64,000 nt of DNA from Siphonodentalium dalli (GCA_032622095.1 CP136069.1:128945123-129009122), one strand, 5' to 3'; shown: positions 25,301 through 37,038, counted from the first letter of the stretch. Program-made: numbers and translations. The notes: generated from the sequence alone by a model not told the origin.

Positions 25301-26282
25301 TTCTCAACAAAAACAACATGTTCACAGTTTATTACATCAAATAAGTTGAAAATACAATGTTTTGGAGCTTCCTCTTTAATATGGCATATATTTAATGTGA
25401 TCTGGGGGTCCAACAATTAAGTGGGCCTTTAATTAAATACTCATTCTTGAATATTCCCATAAGTCATTCGTTGAACTTATTATCTGTTCATTTCCCACCA
25501 ATGAATAAGATTCCTTCTCCACTTGTAATATATTATTGCATGTGACACTGTCTGCTTTTATTACCTAGACATCCCTCCAAATGAATAATAGACAATTTCA
25601 ATGAACAGGTCTGATACAAACCAAATTTTGATTCTTACACTGGTAAAACTAAGCTCAAATAAAACCAAGTGGGATTATGGTCCCACCAAGTTAATTTCCA
25701 AACAGGCAGAAACAGCAACTAAATTTTCAAACTGTTATGCTAATATGCATGGCAATATGATATCTGTGTCAAGGGATACTCTTAAGATGGGATATAAAGA
25801 TGATTGGTGAGATTATATTAAATGCTTACCCAGGGGTGCCGGAAGAGGGGGGTCAGAGGGGACAGCTGACCCCCCCCCCCCCCCCCCTGCCCTTGACCAA
25901 GGGGGCGAGCGGGGGCAGGACTAGCCCTTTTTCTGGAGACAGAAAATGCTTTTTGTGTGTTTAATCTCGTGTTTTTATAGCAAAATGTGACTTTTTTGGT
26001 CCAAATACCACCAATTTCACAAGGAATATTAATTTTTTTGTCAATTTTATCTCAAAATGGCCATAAAAACTGACAAATACCATTAAAATAGGGATTTTTG
26101 CCACAATGAGTTTGCGGAGAAAATACCCTTTTTTGCGGAAAAGTGCCCTTTTTGTAGGCTCTGCCCCCCCTGCCCTTGGATGCTTCCGGTGCCCTTGTGC
26201 TTACCATATCGGTCAGTGTTTGGGAAAACATAGATTCCTGTCTGTATTGTAGGAACCTCATCCTCCTTTTTCTTCTTTTTGT
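19288..26282 (-). CDS. MORN2: MORN2-type MORN-repeat protein (first coding exon not found)
   Basis: Minus-strand exons are 26282-26205, 24267-24027 and 19396-19288. Junctions join in frame (a G plus AA gives Glu; AG plus A gives Arg) and all introns are GT-AG. The product reads a Lys/Glu-rich start, then IYVFPNTDRYEGEYL, GTVYTGAWSGDKMNGNG, GSVYEGEFVNNQFHGTGKYT, a third unit ending in QFVENR, and MEGEGEFTDTEGQVWTGQF with an APGLRFKLNL tail. The spaced YxGxxxxxxxxGxG pattern is the MORN repeat, and the KMNGxG and VYEGEF blocks and tail match vertebrate MORN2. MORN2 has been linked to spermatogenesis and to LC3-associated phagocytosis in mammals; its job here is inferred. The 26282 exon begins mid-codon with no in-frame ATG upstream before a stop, so a further 5' exon must exist. 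Confidence 0.88.
19431..19600. repeat. Dispersed repeat shared with 7003-7190
   Basis: It has the same block order as the VCPKMT intron 2 copy: 'aaaggtactgaatccaatcg', 'attccaacaac', 'gcccaaaataatgctaacca'. It lies in the MORN2 intron next to the terminal exon. Confidence 0.7.
19795..20340. repeat. 'gagttatggccctt' dispersed repeat, second copy
   Basis: It opens 'gtttacccataccatagtat' and runs through 'ccggattgaccactcgtcgt' and three or more degenerate units. The 158-codon minus-strand ORF inside is produced by the repeat units. Confidence 0.75.
20718..20960. repeat. 'gagttatggccctt' dispersed repeat, 3'-shortened copy
   Basis: It has the same opening as 19795 and ends after one unit in an A-rich tract (about 20960-21090). 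Confidence 0.7.
21356..21685 (+). other. Unassigned 109-codon open frame
   Basis: The frame is open from ATG to TAA but shows no domain, repeat or splice pattern I recognise. It lies in the MORN2 intron between repeats and is probably chance or an eroded element. Confidence 0.2.
21691..22005. mobile_element. Dispersed repeat copy 2 with short terminal inversion
   Basis: It begins with 'caagagcacgccgtcggggc' and 'ataatacgcccgttt' and ends 'aaacgggcgtat', a 12-base inverted end. It is related to 1496-1915. Confidence 0.55.
22139..23329. mobile_element. hAT-like non-autonomous element, 8-bp TSD
   Basis: 'ttcaacat' flanks both ends (22131-22138 and 23330-23337). The termini are CAGTGTTCGCGCTG and its exact complement. 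Both subterminal regions carry many 'tttggctaa' motifs, typical of repeated binding sites. The interior holds a run of about 22 C near 23019-23040 and no transposase. It is in a MORN2 intron. Confidence 0.88.
23349..23516. repeat. Hairpin with ~75-bp arms
   Basis: 'tctacaactcgtcctcagtt' on the left is mirrored by 'ggggacgagttgtaga' on the right, around 'ctggaccgagcctttggcga'. It is compact and nearly perfect; probably a MITE. Confidence 0.75.
24027..24267 (-). CDS. MORN2: MORN2 central exon
   Basis: The acceptor is 'gcgcacatttcag' (minus strand) and the donor 'gtatta'. It encodes the bulk of the MORN units, including GTVYTGAW, KMNGNG, VYEGEF and FHGTGKYTW. Open frame on either side of these sites loses all similarity. 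Confidence 0.93.
24711..24923. mobile_element. TTAT/TTAA-target hairpin element (family C)
   Basis: TTAT precedes 'ccctttcatgacggg' and follows 'catcatgaaaggg'. It contains three inverted copies of 'gcattctcttatatatg', shared with 26840-27231. Confidence 0.65.
24969..25428. mobile_element. TTAA-target MITE (family A), intact ends
   Basis: TTAA at 24965-24968 and 25429-25432 flanks 'aggcccacttaattta' and its complement. It interrupts a second repeat whose halves ('actaaatactcattc') lie on both sides. This is the best reference copy for family A in the window. Confidence 0.88.
26205..26282 (-). CDS. MORN2: MORN2 exon (most 5' found)
   Basis: The acceptor is 'gttcaacttcag' and the donor 'gtaagc'. 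It encodes KKKKKEDEVPTIQTG then IYVFPNTDRY, the beginning of the first MORN unit. The 2-nt start and 1-nt end fit the next exon. Confidence 0.8.
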
Positions 26283-26599
26283 CTGAAGTTGAACAATAGC
26301 CATATAATATTCAAACTACATGTAAACTAGTAATTTTTTAAAGTTCAGTTATCACTACTTATCTGAACTGTAGACTGACTGGAAAATGTACATGTACATT
26401 AACCCATGCTGCCATATTTTGTGTTCTATTCATGATATTTGTCAAATATGTAGTGCTACATGCAGCAGGAAGAGACCAACTAAGGCCATTCATTTCCTAC
26501 ACTACATAGGGTACTGTATCATTAAAATCACTTGTTATGTAATTCATTATGTATAAATAAACAAATCAATCAATCAATCAAACACACATTTCATGTTCT

Positions 26600-26632
26600 A
26601 GTGTGTGTGTGTGTGTGTGGGGGGGGGGGGTT
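26600..26632. repeat. (GT)n followed by poly-G
   Basis: About nine GT units run into ten or more G. Simple repeat. Confidence 0.9.
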
Positions 26633-26839
26633 AAGTTATGTTGATAAATATATGATATGCTTATCTGGACTTCAAATGCCTCAGAAAGACTTACTAAAAT
26701 GATTGTTTAGCACATAATTGAGATGACAATACAAGATTGATAGATATTCTATTAAGAAGAATGTGTTCCAAGGAGATGAAAAATAAACTAATCCAGGATA
26801 TTAGCTCATATGAAACATATTTCAAACCGGCAACCTTAA

Positions 26840-27231
26840 CCCTTTACCCAACAAACCGGCCAAAAACGACCAAATAAAGCTTCAACAGCCTAAAATATCT
26901 TCGGTCTGTCTCAATAGAACCATACAAATATGGATATCATTGGAACCGGCTCCTTGACCACATTGTGATAGTTCAGTTATGCCCTGTGCCAATGCATTCT
27001 CTTATATATGCGAGTCGACCATAGGTCGGCTCGCATATATAAGAGAATGCATTGGCCTAAAAAAAATCTTATTTTAACACTTTTTACCATTTTTTTCTTA
27101 CATTCTTTAACAATTTTATAATTTTTAATGTGTTAAGCCAATGCATTCTCTTATATATGCGAGGTGACCTATGGTTGACTCGCATATATAAGAGAATGCA
27201 TTGGCACAGGGCCCTTCTGTTGGGTAAAGGG
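26840..27231. mobile_element. TTAA-target double-hairpin element (family C)
   Basis: TTAA at 26836-26839 and 27232-27235 flanks 'ccctttacccaacaa' and 'ttgggtaaaggg'. Inside are two nearly perfect hairpins, each built of 'ccaatgcattctcttatata' and its complement, about 26988-27056 and 27136-27206. It is an unusual dumbbell-like structure. Confidence 0.82.
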
Positions 27232-27235
27232 TTAA

Positions 27236-30200
27236 CACTCATCCCAGCAGCCCGCTTTAGTGGGCAGAGTGTAATTTTTTATAGTAATACAATATTTCCA
27301 GGGATATACAAATCATTTTTATTGGTTAGCGACTTGTATATCCTTTGGGAAAGTTACTCATAATTCCTCAGCATAATGACAAGTATATCCATAATTATGG
27401 CCCTAAAATAGCAAAATGTGGGAAAATATGTCTATTTCGGTCAGATAATGTCTTTTTCTAGGTTAGTTTGGGTCTGTTCTCACCTTTGATAAATCATTTA
27501 CTAGGTTTAATGAACCGATTGGTAAAATATTTGAAACCTTGCGGGGTGATATCACAATTACTTATGTATGCAACACTTGCAAAGAATTGATATATACATG
27601 TTATGCGAAGTTGATATCCCAGATACAGGTGATACAACTATAGTGTATATTGAGGTTCAATGTGTGTTCTCAGTTCTCACCTGTACACACCTGAGATATA
27701 ATTTTTAGGGGCCATCACCAACTGATATATAACACACATTGAAGGACACTTACTAACGATAATAGAAACATGCAGTTTGCCATATCTGACATCACTCTAA
27801 AGGTAGAGTTGAAGCAATACTTCACGGACACATAATTTAAATCCAGGGTTTATATTTGAAATATAATGAATATTTAGGTATGAGTTTACTCAGACTGGGA
27901 TATCTGTATCTGCATATTGAGGGATGAAAGAGTTAAGATATGTTTTAAAACATGCATAGATTACCCATGTTTGTAATTTAGGTTTGTCACCTTTCTCATA
28001 AAATTGATATTTGACTGATTAACATGACGGCACTATATGCCCACTTGAAGAATATAACTCCAAGGAATCTTGCTGAAACAAGTTGACATTAAAAGCAGAA
28101 AGCAAAAATACCACACTTTGCTCAGATGTATAGAAAAAATTCAAAAAATGAAACCTATTCTGAAAAAAATACATTCCAACTACAAGTAAAGGAAATAAAC
28201 ATCTGTTATTGTTGTGTTATTAATCTTGTGTCAAGTTTGTCAAATTAAGAGGAATAGTAGCCCGTCTGTAAATTTTCCATTATTTTGGTGGTACATTGTA
28301 TTACACGTACCAGTAAATTCCATGACATTCCATGTAATAATGAGTTTAGTTTATTTGGTATGGATTTCCATTAGAATGGAAAATCAGCTTTACATCTCCA
28401 TATTGTTCAATATTTTTAAACTAAATTGTTTATTACTGACATAGACTATACAGTAGTTCCTGGATCTATATTTATTACATACAGAGCACTTCTGGTTTGC
28501 TAAATTAATTCACTAAATTTTAGCTACTGGTATACTCGAGAAAGACTGAGTTAATGAATGACAATGATTTTAACCTGCATTTTCCAGGCAGATATTACCC
28601 CTTTCTTCACTAAATGGATTTTCCTATTCAGTTAGGAAGTATATGTACAGTGAAATAGTCTTATTCATCTGACAACAGACAGACGAGGAGATAATACAAG
28701 TGCAGAAGTACTGCTATTACCCCTTTGTATACTAAATACTCATTGATGAGTACATTGTAGTTCCCTTAGGAAATGTTCAGATAATAAGTTCAACATATGA
28801 CCATTCCCACCAATGAATATGAATCCTTCAGCACTTATATGATCCTTTAGTCTGACTGTCATCTTCTAATTTATCCTGAACACCCCTACAAATAAATGAT
28901 AGACCATTCAATTGGTGGGAAATGTTCAGATACTAAATTTAACAAACGGCCTACATGTATGTTGAACGTATTATCAGAACATTTGCTGATGGAACTACTC
29001 ATCAATGAGTGTTTAGTATATAAAGGTACAATTGTGAGGAGGTGCTACTTCCAAGTGATGTTGCTGGAATTCTATCACATGAAATTACCAGATGTAAAAT
29101 TGAATTATCTCGCCAGTTTAAAAATATGGATATATTGCATCCAGATTCCAGATAGAAACAAACTATTCCATCAATTGAAGTTTGAAATAGCATGTATATG
29201 TAATTCCATACTATACCAGTGTTACTTGGCCCAACAAAGGTGTTTGATACAAACTCTACATATGGAAATTGCAGATGTTAGTTTTTAAGCTTTGATGTGA
29301 GTTAATAGTTAATAGATCACAAGGACTCATCATTGAGAAAGCGAGTGAAAATATGAATTAAAAAAAAATCAAACTTAAAAACGAGTATACGACTTCAACA
29401 AATGCATCGCTAGTGACATAATACTTACAAGTATGGTAATATCGATGTGTGTTTGTTGAAGTGGCACACTCATTTTTTAATTAATTTTTTTGTATTCATA
29501 TTTTTACCCTATTTCTTTATGACAAGCCCTGGGCTGTGGTGTAGATCAAATTATTTGTGTTAGTTCCCTTTTAATGCACCATACACATACATGTGTCAAT
29601 CACAATCTGATTGAGATAAATCAGCAATTTGTGGGGTGTTAATTTATTAGCTACTCATTACAATAAATTATGTCCCAACTGAATCAGAACTCACTCTCTT
29701 TTCAATTCCACCTACTGGTATTTAGTATTAGTAGTAATATAAGTGAACTTTCCACTAAAATATTTAAGAATAATATGTCAGGGTTGAAAGGAAATTTTAA
29801 TTGGGTGATATATACCCATCCCTGTCACCACGTCCCTGGTATAAAGAGAGTTATATCAAAAATATTTTCACAGATCATCAGTGAAAGGGTTACAGAGTTA
29901 ATTGTCTTTTGGACTACCGGTATGTAACATCCTGCATGAAAAAAAAGACATATATAAAGTGTATATATTCCCATTGGTACATGTAAGACACAACATGTTT
30001 TATTCCGTCTGTGAGCAATACCCGGTATATTGTTTTTCTAATTGCATAATAATAGGGGAATATTATGCATACTGATGCTACAGTGAAGATCTTTCTTGTC
30101 TTAAATTCTCAATTGACATCCACTGCAATACCAGTCTGAATGGCTATAAATTAGGCACAGAATGTCCGATTACTAAATACATGTAGCCCTCAGATCAAAA

Positions 30201-30270
30201 TATTACACTTCTGACTGTTGGACTAATGCAACTTGGTCTTTATTTTAACCATCTAACTATGGGACACTAT
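27236..30270. other. Intergenic, no gene recognised
   Basis: No recognisable exon was found. Short similar blocks around 'ttacccctttcttcactaaa' (28600), 28725-28990 and 24930/25430 suggest another diverged repeat family. The 130-codon ORF at 28896-29288 has no recognised features. A hairpin lies at 29345-29510. The missing 5' exon of MORN2 may lie in this stretch or further right. Confidence 0.45.
29345..29510. repeat. Hairpin, probable MITE
   Basis: 'aaaatatgaattaaaa' on the left is mirrored by 'attcatatttt' on the right. 'cttcaacaaatgcatcg' pairs with 'cgatgtgtgtttgttgaag'. Arms are about 70 bases. Confidence 0.6.
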
Positions 30271-31248
30271 ACCAGGGTTTCCACTAGGGTTAAAATGTAG
30301 GGTCTGTAGAACCTAGAACAGGATGGACCGACCCTGGTTTTGATCTGTCATAAACAGATTTGAAATTCCATGTCCAAAAAAAAAAAACCCTATTTCCTTG
30401 CACCAGAGAATAGTGCTGGGCCGTTGTATTGGGCTAATACCTGGTTATATGCTATTTCCATAAATATTAAGACATTTCACTAAATTTATCATCTATGAAC
30501 AGAGGACAACTGTGGTCCTGATATATAAGTCTATCATGGGTATATCACTGATATATAAGTCATATCATGGGTTATATCAGATCAATCTAATCCTGAACGT
30601 GGAATTACTATTTATGAAGTTGTCAACGCAACTATTTTATCAAAGTTAATATGGCACATAATTATATTCCCATTTAAATTCATAATTATCTGACAGAAAT
30701 ATATGGATTAACAGATGATTGATTTATTATATAGTAGTTGAACTTGGTATTGAATTTGAAATATTTGTGAGCTATCGTCTGTTATGAACTTTACGATAAA
30801 TCAATCATCTATTAATCCATCCATATATTTCTGTTGGAAAGTTATGAATTTTCAATCGAAAGTATAATCATGTGCCATTAACTGATAAATAGTCCTGTTG
30901 ATATTTTCATAAATAGTAATTATGCCTTCAGGATTATATTGATCTGATAATACCATGACATCTATATCAGTGACCATGCAGGGTTGTCTTTTGTTCATAG
31001 ATATATTCGGTGAAATTTCTTAATATTTATGGAAATAAGTAAACAGGTGTAATGCGGTGTGATTTTCAAATTACAGCAGTGTATTTTTATAGCCCAATAC
31101 AACTGCACAACACTATTATCGGGTGCAAGGAAACAGATGGTTTTTGGGCATGGAATTTAAAAATATTGACTGGCCAAACCATGGTCGGCTGTCCTATCCT
31201 ACATTCTACGGACCCTACATTACTGTATAACCCTAGCAGAAAGCCTGG
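30271..31248. repeat. ~0.98-kb full-length foldback (long inverted repeat)
   Basis: The left end 'ccagggtttccactagggtt' is answered by 'aaccctagcagaaagcctgg' at the right. Paired blocks continue inward: 'ttgtattgggcta' with 'tagcccaataca', 'tccataaatattaag' with 'cttaatatttatgga', and 'ggattaacagatgattga' with 'tcaatcatctattaatcc'. The symmetry point is near 30760. The ends resemble hAT termini but no 8-bp TSD could be seen. Confidence 0.8.
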
Positions 31249-32550
31249 TATAAGTTAATACGTATGGAGTGATTTATTTGAGCAATTACATACATGTATA
31301 TACCAGTATACATGTATGCATGTCGACTGTCACATTGTGACAGCTAACATATCAGTCCACTGATTATCAATATAGAGCCGTCACAGCCGTGTTGCCAATG
31401 GAAATAATGCTCTTGTATCGGATGATTAATCTTTCCCCTTTTATTTGTGTTGGCTACCAGGTACAGGTTTCATTACACAACATCTTACTTAGGGGAACTT
31501 GTATTTGTCTACCACTTGATTATAGAATATGTTCTGATTAAATCATATATTTTTGGTCAAATTTCTGGTTTCTACGTGAAAAACCAAAAATAATAGTTCT
31601 TAGATATGTGATTAATAGTTATTGTTAGGTAAAAGACATTGTTAATTTAGTCTTAAGGAGACGGGAAGATACCTGTATCACCCATGGTTTTAAATCAGCA
31701 ACGGTCAGTTCTTTTTTCAGCGAAAACCTGAAGACACAGGTTACAAGATATTGTGCAGAATTATTGATAAGAAAACACTCAGTTACATGTACATGTATAT
31801 ATACGATGTTCAGGAAATCATTAATTAATTTATAAAACATTGTGATTGTCTTATCTGGCAAAATTTTAAATTAAACCACTAAATTGGCACTCAGAACTAG
31901 TACATGTAATAGTAACTGGCCAGAAATAATTTGTTTGCCAGCTAGCAGACATAAAGACTATAAGTGGCAATGACACTAAGGCCTACTGGTATGAATTTCT
32001 GCATAAGCACAGTGTGCATTTAATGCTATGATATTTATCCCATATATAGAGGTATATTTACAAATGTAACTGGTGTCTTCCTAAAATAAATTTGGATATA
32101 ATATAAAATCTGAAGTTGGAACTTTGGCTAGTTTGGGGGAGGGTGTATTAGTCATTGCCATGTGTGAATTGAAATTTAATTTATCTGAATTGAATTTCCA
32201 TAATTCCGGGCATAAATTGCATGATTACTAGTAAGCAGCCATTGCCAAGGCCATTGAATCGGTCCAAGGGCAATGTTTAACCTAATTAAAATATAAGGCT
32301 AAAAAAAAAAAGGTAGCTTGGCCACACATCCCCAAACGAGGTGTCTTTATTTGACAGGTGGCTTTCAAAATGAAAAGTATTATTCTGGGAACAATCATTG
32401 AATCAAACTACGATTCCAAAGCTCTGTTCATTATTGGCCTGCGGCCTAGATTTATATAGCCAATGATCGGCTTGTTCGAATATTGAGACATCTAATAACT
32501 TGTCCGCCTTGTATACTTCTATTGTTCTGTTATTGAAATTTGCCCAACCG
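31249..32550. other. Intergenic, no gene recognised
   Basis: Nothing recognisable was found on either strand apart from AT-rich sequence and several 'tacatgtatat' runs. Confidence 0.5.
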
Positions 32551-32673
32551 CAGCCCTCTTAATTCAGATTGTTTGGCTTCGGCAATCCGCTACGGCAACA
32601 GTATACCGTGGCCCAGTTTGCTTCAGCAAATTGCTTCGGCAATGCTGATTGCCGTAGCCAATAATGAAGGCTG
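32551..32673. mobile_element. CAGCCCTC family MITE, 6-bp TSD
   Basis: 'caaccg' occurs at 32545-32550 and 32674-32679. The element runs from 'cagccctc' to 'gaaggctg'. In inverse orientation it matches 49494-49609 closely over its whole length, with blocks such as 'ttggcttcggcaat' and 'gattgccgtagcc'. Confidence 0.85.
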
Positions 32674-32911
32674 CAACCGTGATGTTATATTGGAAGTAAT
32701 ACTATTAATAGATATTTATCTGGAGGGTCGGCTTGGAACTTGTTCCATTAGAATGTACTATTCCGGTCTGTTCTTCTATTTGGGACACTAGTATCTAGAT
32801 CTAGTCATTACAATTTACATGAGTGATAACAAATAATTTACATCATTCATTCATTGGCAGCAATTTGAATTTCACTGTGACTATGAGTATGAGTCTATGA
32901 CTATAATCTTC

Positions 32912-33371
32912 CAGCCCTGGGAATTAAGGAAAATTTGCCTAGGTGAAAGAAATCGGCCTAGGCAAAAACAGATTTTACCTAGGCAATTTTGCAACAATAT
33001 TGCCATCTCAAATCAATATGATTCAATAATAACCTGAAATGCTTAGTTATTTTGGAGAAGATTTCCAGGCCACTACTCATCATATATATACATTCCACAA
33101 ATCATCTCCAAAACTAATGCCCGTATGGGTAGCTAGTTAATGGCCCAGTGCCATGGAAACAATTTGAGGACCATACCGTATATGTAAAGAGTGATTTAAG
33201 GAAGTCATTTTGGCTAAAGACTAAAAGAGGTTCTATTTCTGATAGACACAAATCAATTTTAGTAACCCAATGAACTTGTTTTACCTAGGCAATATAATTG
33301 CCTAGGCAAACTGATTTTGCCTCTGCTTTTACCTAGGCATTGCCTATAGTATTGCCTAGGCTAATTCCCAG
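32912..33371. mobile_element. Element with 'cctaggcaa' inverted subrepeats
   Basis: The left 'cagccctgggaatta' and right 'taattcccagg' form inverted ends. Both subterminal parts carry several 'ttgcctaggc'-type motifs in inverse orientation. No TSD was found. Confidence 0.6.
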
Positions 33372-33696
33372 GACAAAACAAAAGACAATACAAGCAGGGA
33401 CCAGTCTAGACGGTGAATGGGGAGAGATCTCCCTAAAACGTGCCATTTCCGCCTATTTTTGTCTCAGGGAGAAGTGACTTCTTTCTCATATATCAGTACA
33501 CATACGGTAATGCTCTAAATAATCGACTCCTTAACCACAGCAGAATTATGGCCATATGATGATAATTTATATGGGTAACTTTTCAGGATTTGGTCGAAAA
33601 TATTCCCTGGGGCTGATCTTCCATCTTCTGACTACGTTTTTGCAATTCATATTATCTACTATAAATGAATCGAAATTCTGTCCCCATGCAAAGTTC

Positions 33697-36470
33697 TATG
33701 GGAGGCCAAATTCACATTTATTAACAATTGAGCTGAAGCGCAATTCACAATTAATTTTTCATATATGGCTAAACCCCCCAGTTAATTAATGAATAAATCC
33801 AATAGAAAAATAATTGCGCTGAAGCGCAATTCAATTGCGCTGAAGCGCAATTATTTTCCCAACTAAAACAGAAGGTACCGGTATGAATAAATCCAATAGA
33901 AAAATAATTGCGCTTCAGCGCAATTCAATTGCGCTTCAGCGCAATTACTAGTATTTTCCCAACTAAAACAGAAGGTACCGGTATGAATAAATCCCATAGA
34001 AAAATAATTGCGCTTCAGCGCAATTATATTCCCAACTAAAACAGAAGGTACTGGTATTGCGAGTCGCCCCAACTAATACAGAAGCTAATGCTATTGCAAG
34101 TCGCCCTGACTGAAACAGAAGATAATTATATTGTGAGTCTATCCAACTAAAACAGAAGTTGCGAGTCACCCTGAAGTATACAGAATATAATGCTATCGCA
34201 TGTATAATTTTTATATGAGTGCAGGACAAAATGTCAGGTACCAGATGAGTGGTGCCTGACATTTGAAAATGGCACCTGACATATTATTTCTCTGTACGGT
34301 ATGCTATTGCCCAAACTTACTAGTAATAGTCTATCATCCGATTTACATGGACAAAATCTTGTTTGCTGGTACGTCTGTATTATCAGTGCTATCTTCTGTA
34401 ATTTTTGTGTGAACAGAACTGAAGAAATCTGTCAATTATTTAGACCTGACAACATGCTGACAACATTACCGGAATTTCCAAAAACCTACATCGTAGGCTA
34501 CAACAGAAACCGAAACGAAATGCAGAAGTATGACACTGCCTGTTATTAGTCTCACGATCCACTGTGAGGAATGGAGAAAAATACTACACCTATGGCTGAT
34601 AAACACAAGTTTTACGCAACAAAATTCATTTGATAAGATTTTCAGACAATGCCACGACATTAACACCGATCGAAAAATATCTATTACCTTCCGCCATATT
34701 CCGGTGCTAGTTTTTAGAACAACTGTTTTTTCCAGATATTATTTTTATTGCCGGGGAAACCCAGCGCCCACACAGAAAAATAATTTTGATTAGTGCCGGT
34801 ATTCTTGCAAAAAGAAGTTGCCCAACGCGACAAGGAAGGCTACCCAAACAACCACATATAGAAACTGTTCAAATATAACAGACGAGCATCACGACCAGCG
34901 TATTCAGATTTGCGTCGGGGGGAAATAATAATGCCAATAATATTATGTACAGTGCTTACTTAGCCAATGCAAGTTTCGTACCGGACAAAACAGAAGGTAC
35001 AGGTATTGCAAATAAGTCACCCCGACTAATACAGAAGGTAATGCTATTGCGAGTCTCCACTGATTTATAGAGAACATAACGAATAAAACAGAAGGAAATG
35101 CTATCGTGAATTGCCCTGATCACTAATACATAAGGTAATGGCAACGCCATCAGGAGCCGCCCCGATTCATACATATGTTAATTGTATCATGAGTCACCCT
35201 GACTAAAACAGAAAGTATATACCGGTATCGCAAGTTACCCCGACTAATACAGAAGGTAATGCTATCGCGAGTCACCCTGATTAAAACAGAACATAATGCT
35301 ATTGCAAGTCGCCATGACACTGACTAATCAATCCTATCGAGAGTAGCCCAAACAAATAAAGAAGATAATCCAAAAGTGAATCACCCCAACTAATACAGAA
35401 GATAATGCTATCGCGAGTCGGCCCAACTAAAACAGAAGATAATGCTATTACGAGTAGCCCTGACTAAAACAGAAGCTAATTCTATTGCGAGTCTTCACGA
35501 TTAATAGAGAATGTAATGCTATCACGAGTAGCACCGACTAAAACAGAAGGAAATATGCTATTGTGAGTCCCCCTGATTAATACAGAAGGCATGCTATCAC
35601 GAGTCGGCCCGATTCATACAGATTATAATGCTATCATGAGTTGCCCCGACTAAAACAGAAGGTACCGGTGTCGCAAGTTACCCCGACTAATACATAAGGT
35701 ACCGGTAATGCTATCGAGAGTCACACCGACTAAAACAGAAGGAAATGTTTTGTGAGTCGCCCTGAAGGGAACGCTATTATGTGGTGCGGCAGGGGAAACT
35801 TAGTCTCCTTGCCTTTATTCCTTCTGTATGTGACTGAAGACTTCTAAAGAATTTTCTGAGATGTGGTTTTAAACGAATATAAAATGACTCAGTCCATAAA
35901 TCATTTGATATTATCCTCTCAGCCCTTTTAAAATGTAAAAGGTAGGGGTGCTCTCATGATTGTTTTCTGTCTTTAGTTAACTCATCAAGAGGCAAGGAAG
36001 CAGTCTGAAGCGCAATTGGTTGGTATCGCAAATGAATTTATGATAATGGAATAACCCACCTATTCAGGGAGCAAATTACTTTTGAAATTTTGTTTAGCAA
36101 ATAACCTCATAATGACATAATTAGATAGCACTGTTCTGAAATCATATAAAATTCATACCAAATAAAGGCAAATTGCATAGCTATTATCCAAATTTGGGTA
36201 GCAAATTGCGATGCGATACTAGTATACTAGTTAATTTTCTCCCTGCACCTATTCAACCCAACTTTAATAATAATAATTGCGCTGAAGCGCAATTGAATTG
36301 CTTGGGTAGTATTTGAAAAATTAATTGCGCTGAAGGCAGTGAAGCGCAATTAATTTTGAATTGCGCTGAAGCGCAATTAATTTTGAATTGCGCTAAGCGC
36401 AATTGGTGGATATCGCATATGAATTGCGCTTCAGCGCAATTATTAATAAATGTGAATTTGGCCTCCCATA
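33697..36470. mobile_element. 2.77-kb element with palindrome-rich ends and a minisatellite core, 6-bp TSD
   Basis: 'aagttc' is at 33691-33696 and 36471-36476. The ends are TATGGGAGGCCAAATTCA and its complement, extended to about 28 bp. Just inside both ends lie about eleven full or decayed copies of AATTGCGCTGAAGCGCAATT or its variant with TTC at the centre. The core is a 36-37-bp minisatellite. No transposase was seen. It ends about 570 bp before the DLAT start codon. Confidence 0.8.
34030..35770. repeat. 36-37-bp minisatellite
   Basis: Dozens of degenerate units of the form 'gactaatacagaaggtaatg' then 'ctatcgcgagtcaccct' run through most of the interval, with a unique-looking gap about 34200-34960. 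They show no spacers and are not CRISPR-like. Confidence 0.85.
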
Positions 36471-36476
36471 AAGTTC

Positions 36477-37038
36477 AACTTATAATATATTACTAAAAAA
36501 TATGATTTATTAATATCTAAATTCTAATCAAAATTAAAATTAAAATTTCATCTCAATTTTAATTTAATTTTTAAATTTTAATTCTCACCTCCTGCCATGC
36601 CACAAATCACACAATTTACCTAGTCTTTATGCAAACTTTAGCGTTTCAAAGACAGGCTAGCTCAATAATTGGCACACATTTGATAGGTGTGTTGTTGTTT
36701 AAATCGCAAGTTTTCTTCAATTTACCGCGATTATCCAGACAGGTGGTTGTGTCCATTTGTAAACATCTCCTTGGCGATGTGGTCGTCGGGTAGAGTCATT
36801 TCAAGGTCATGGTAATTTCGTATTTATTAAGCACTAAGTAATTAAATTATTTCACACATTATATGGTGTTAACGATCACAGAACCTCGGAAAAACGTTTT
36901 TGTAATATGAATTATGATTTTTGTTTTACAAATTTTAATTTAATTCTCCGATCACGAATAAATGCTTACGATAGTTTCGTATAAAATTTTCACTTTGACA
37001 TTAGCGGTCATTGCTGTTGGACCAGTTTTCTCTCCATC
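36477..37038 (+). promoter_or_regulatory. Presumed DLAT promoter and 5' UTR region
   Basis: This is the non-element interval between the 2.77-kb transposon and the likely start codon. It begins very AT-rich and becomes more mixed after about 36650. No TATA box or initiator can be assigned with confidence; placement rests on position alone. Confidence 0.35.

Noticed and set aside
34030-35770. 36-37-bp repeats resembling a CRISPR array
   Set aside because: Units are degenerate and head-to-tail with no unique spacers, in a clearly eukaryotic window; this is a minisatellite.
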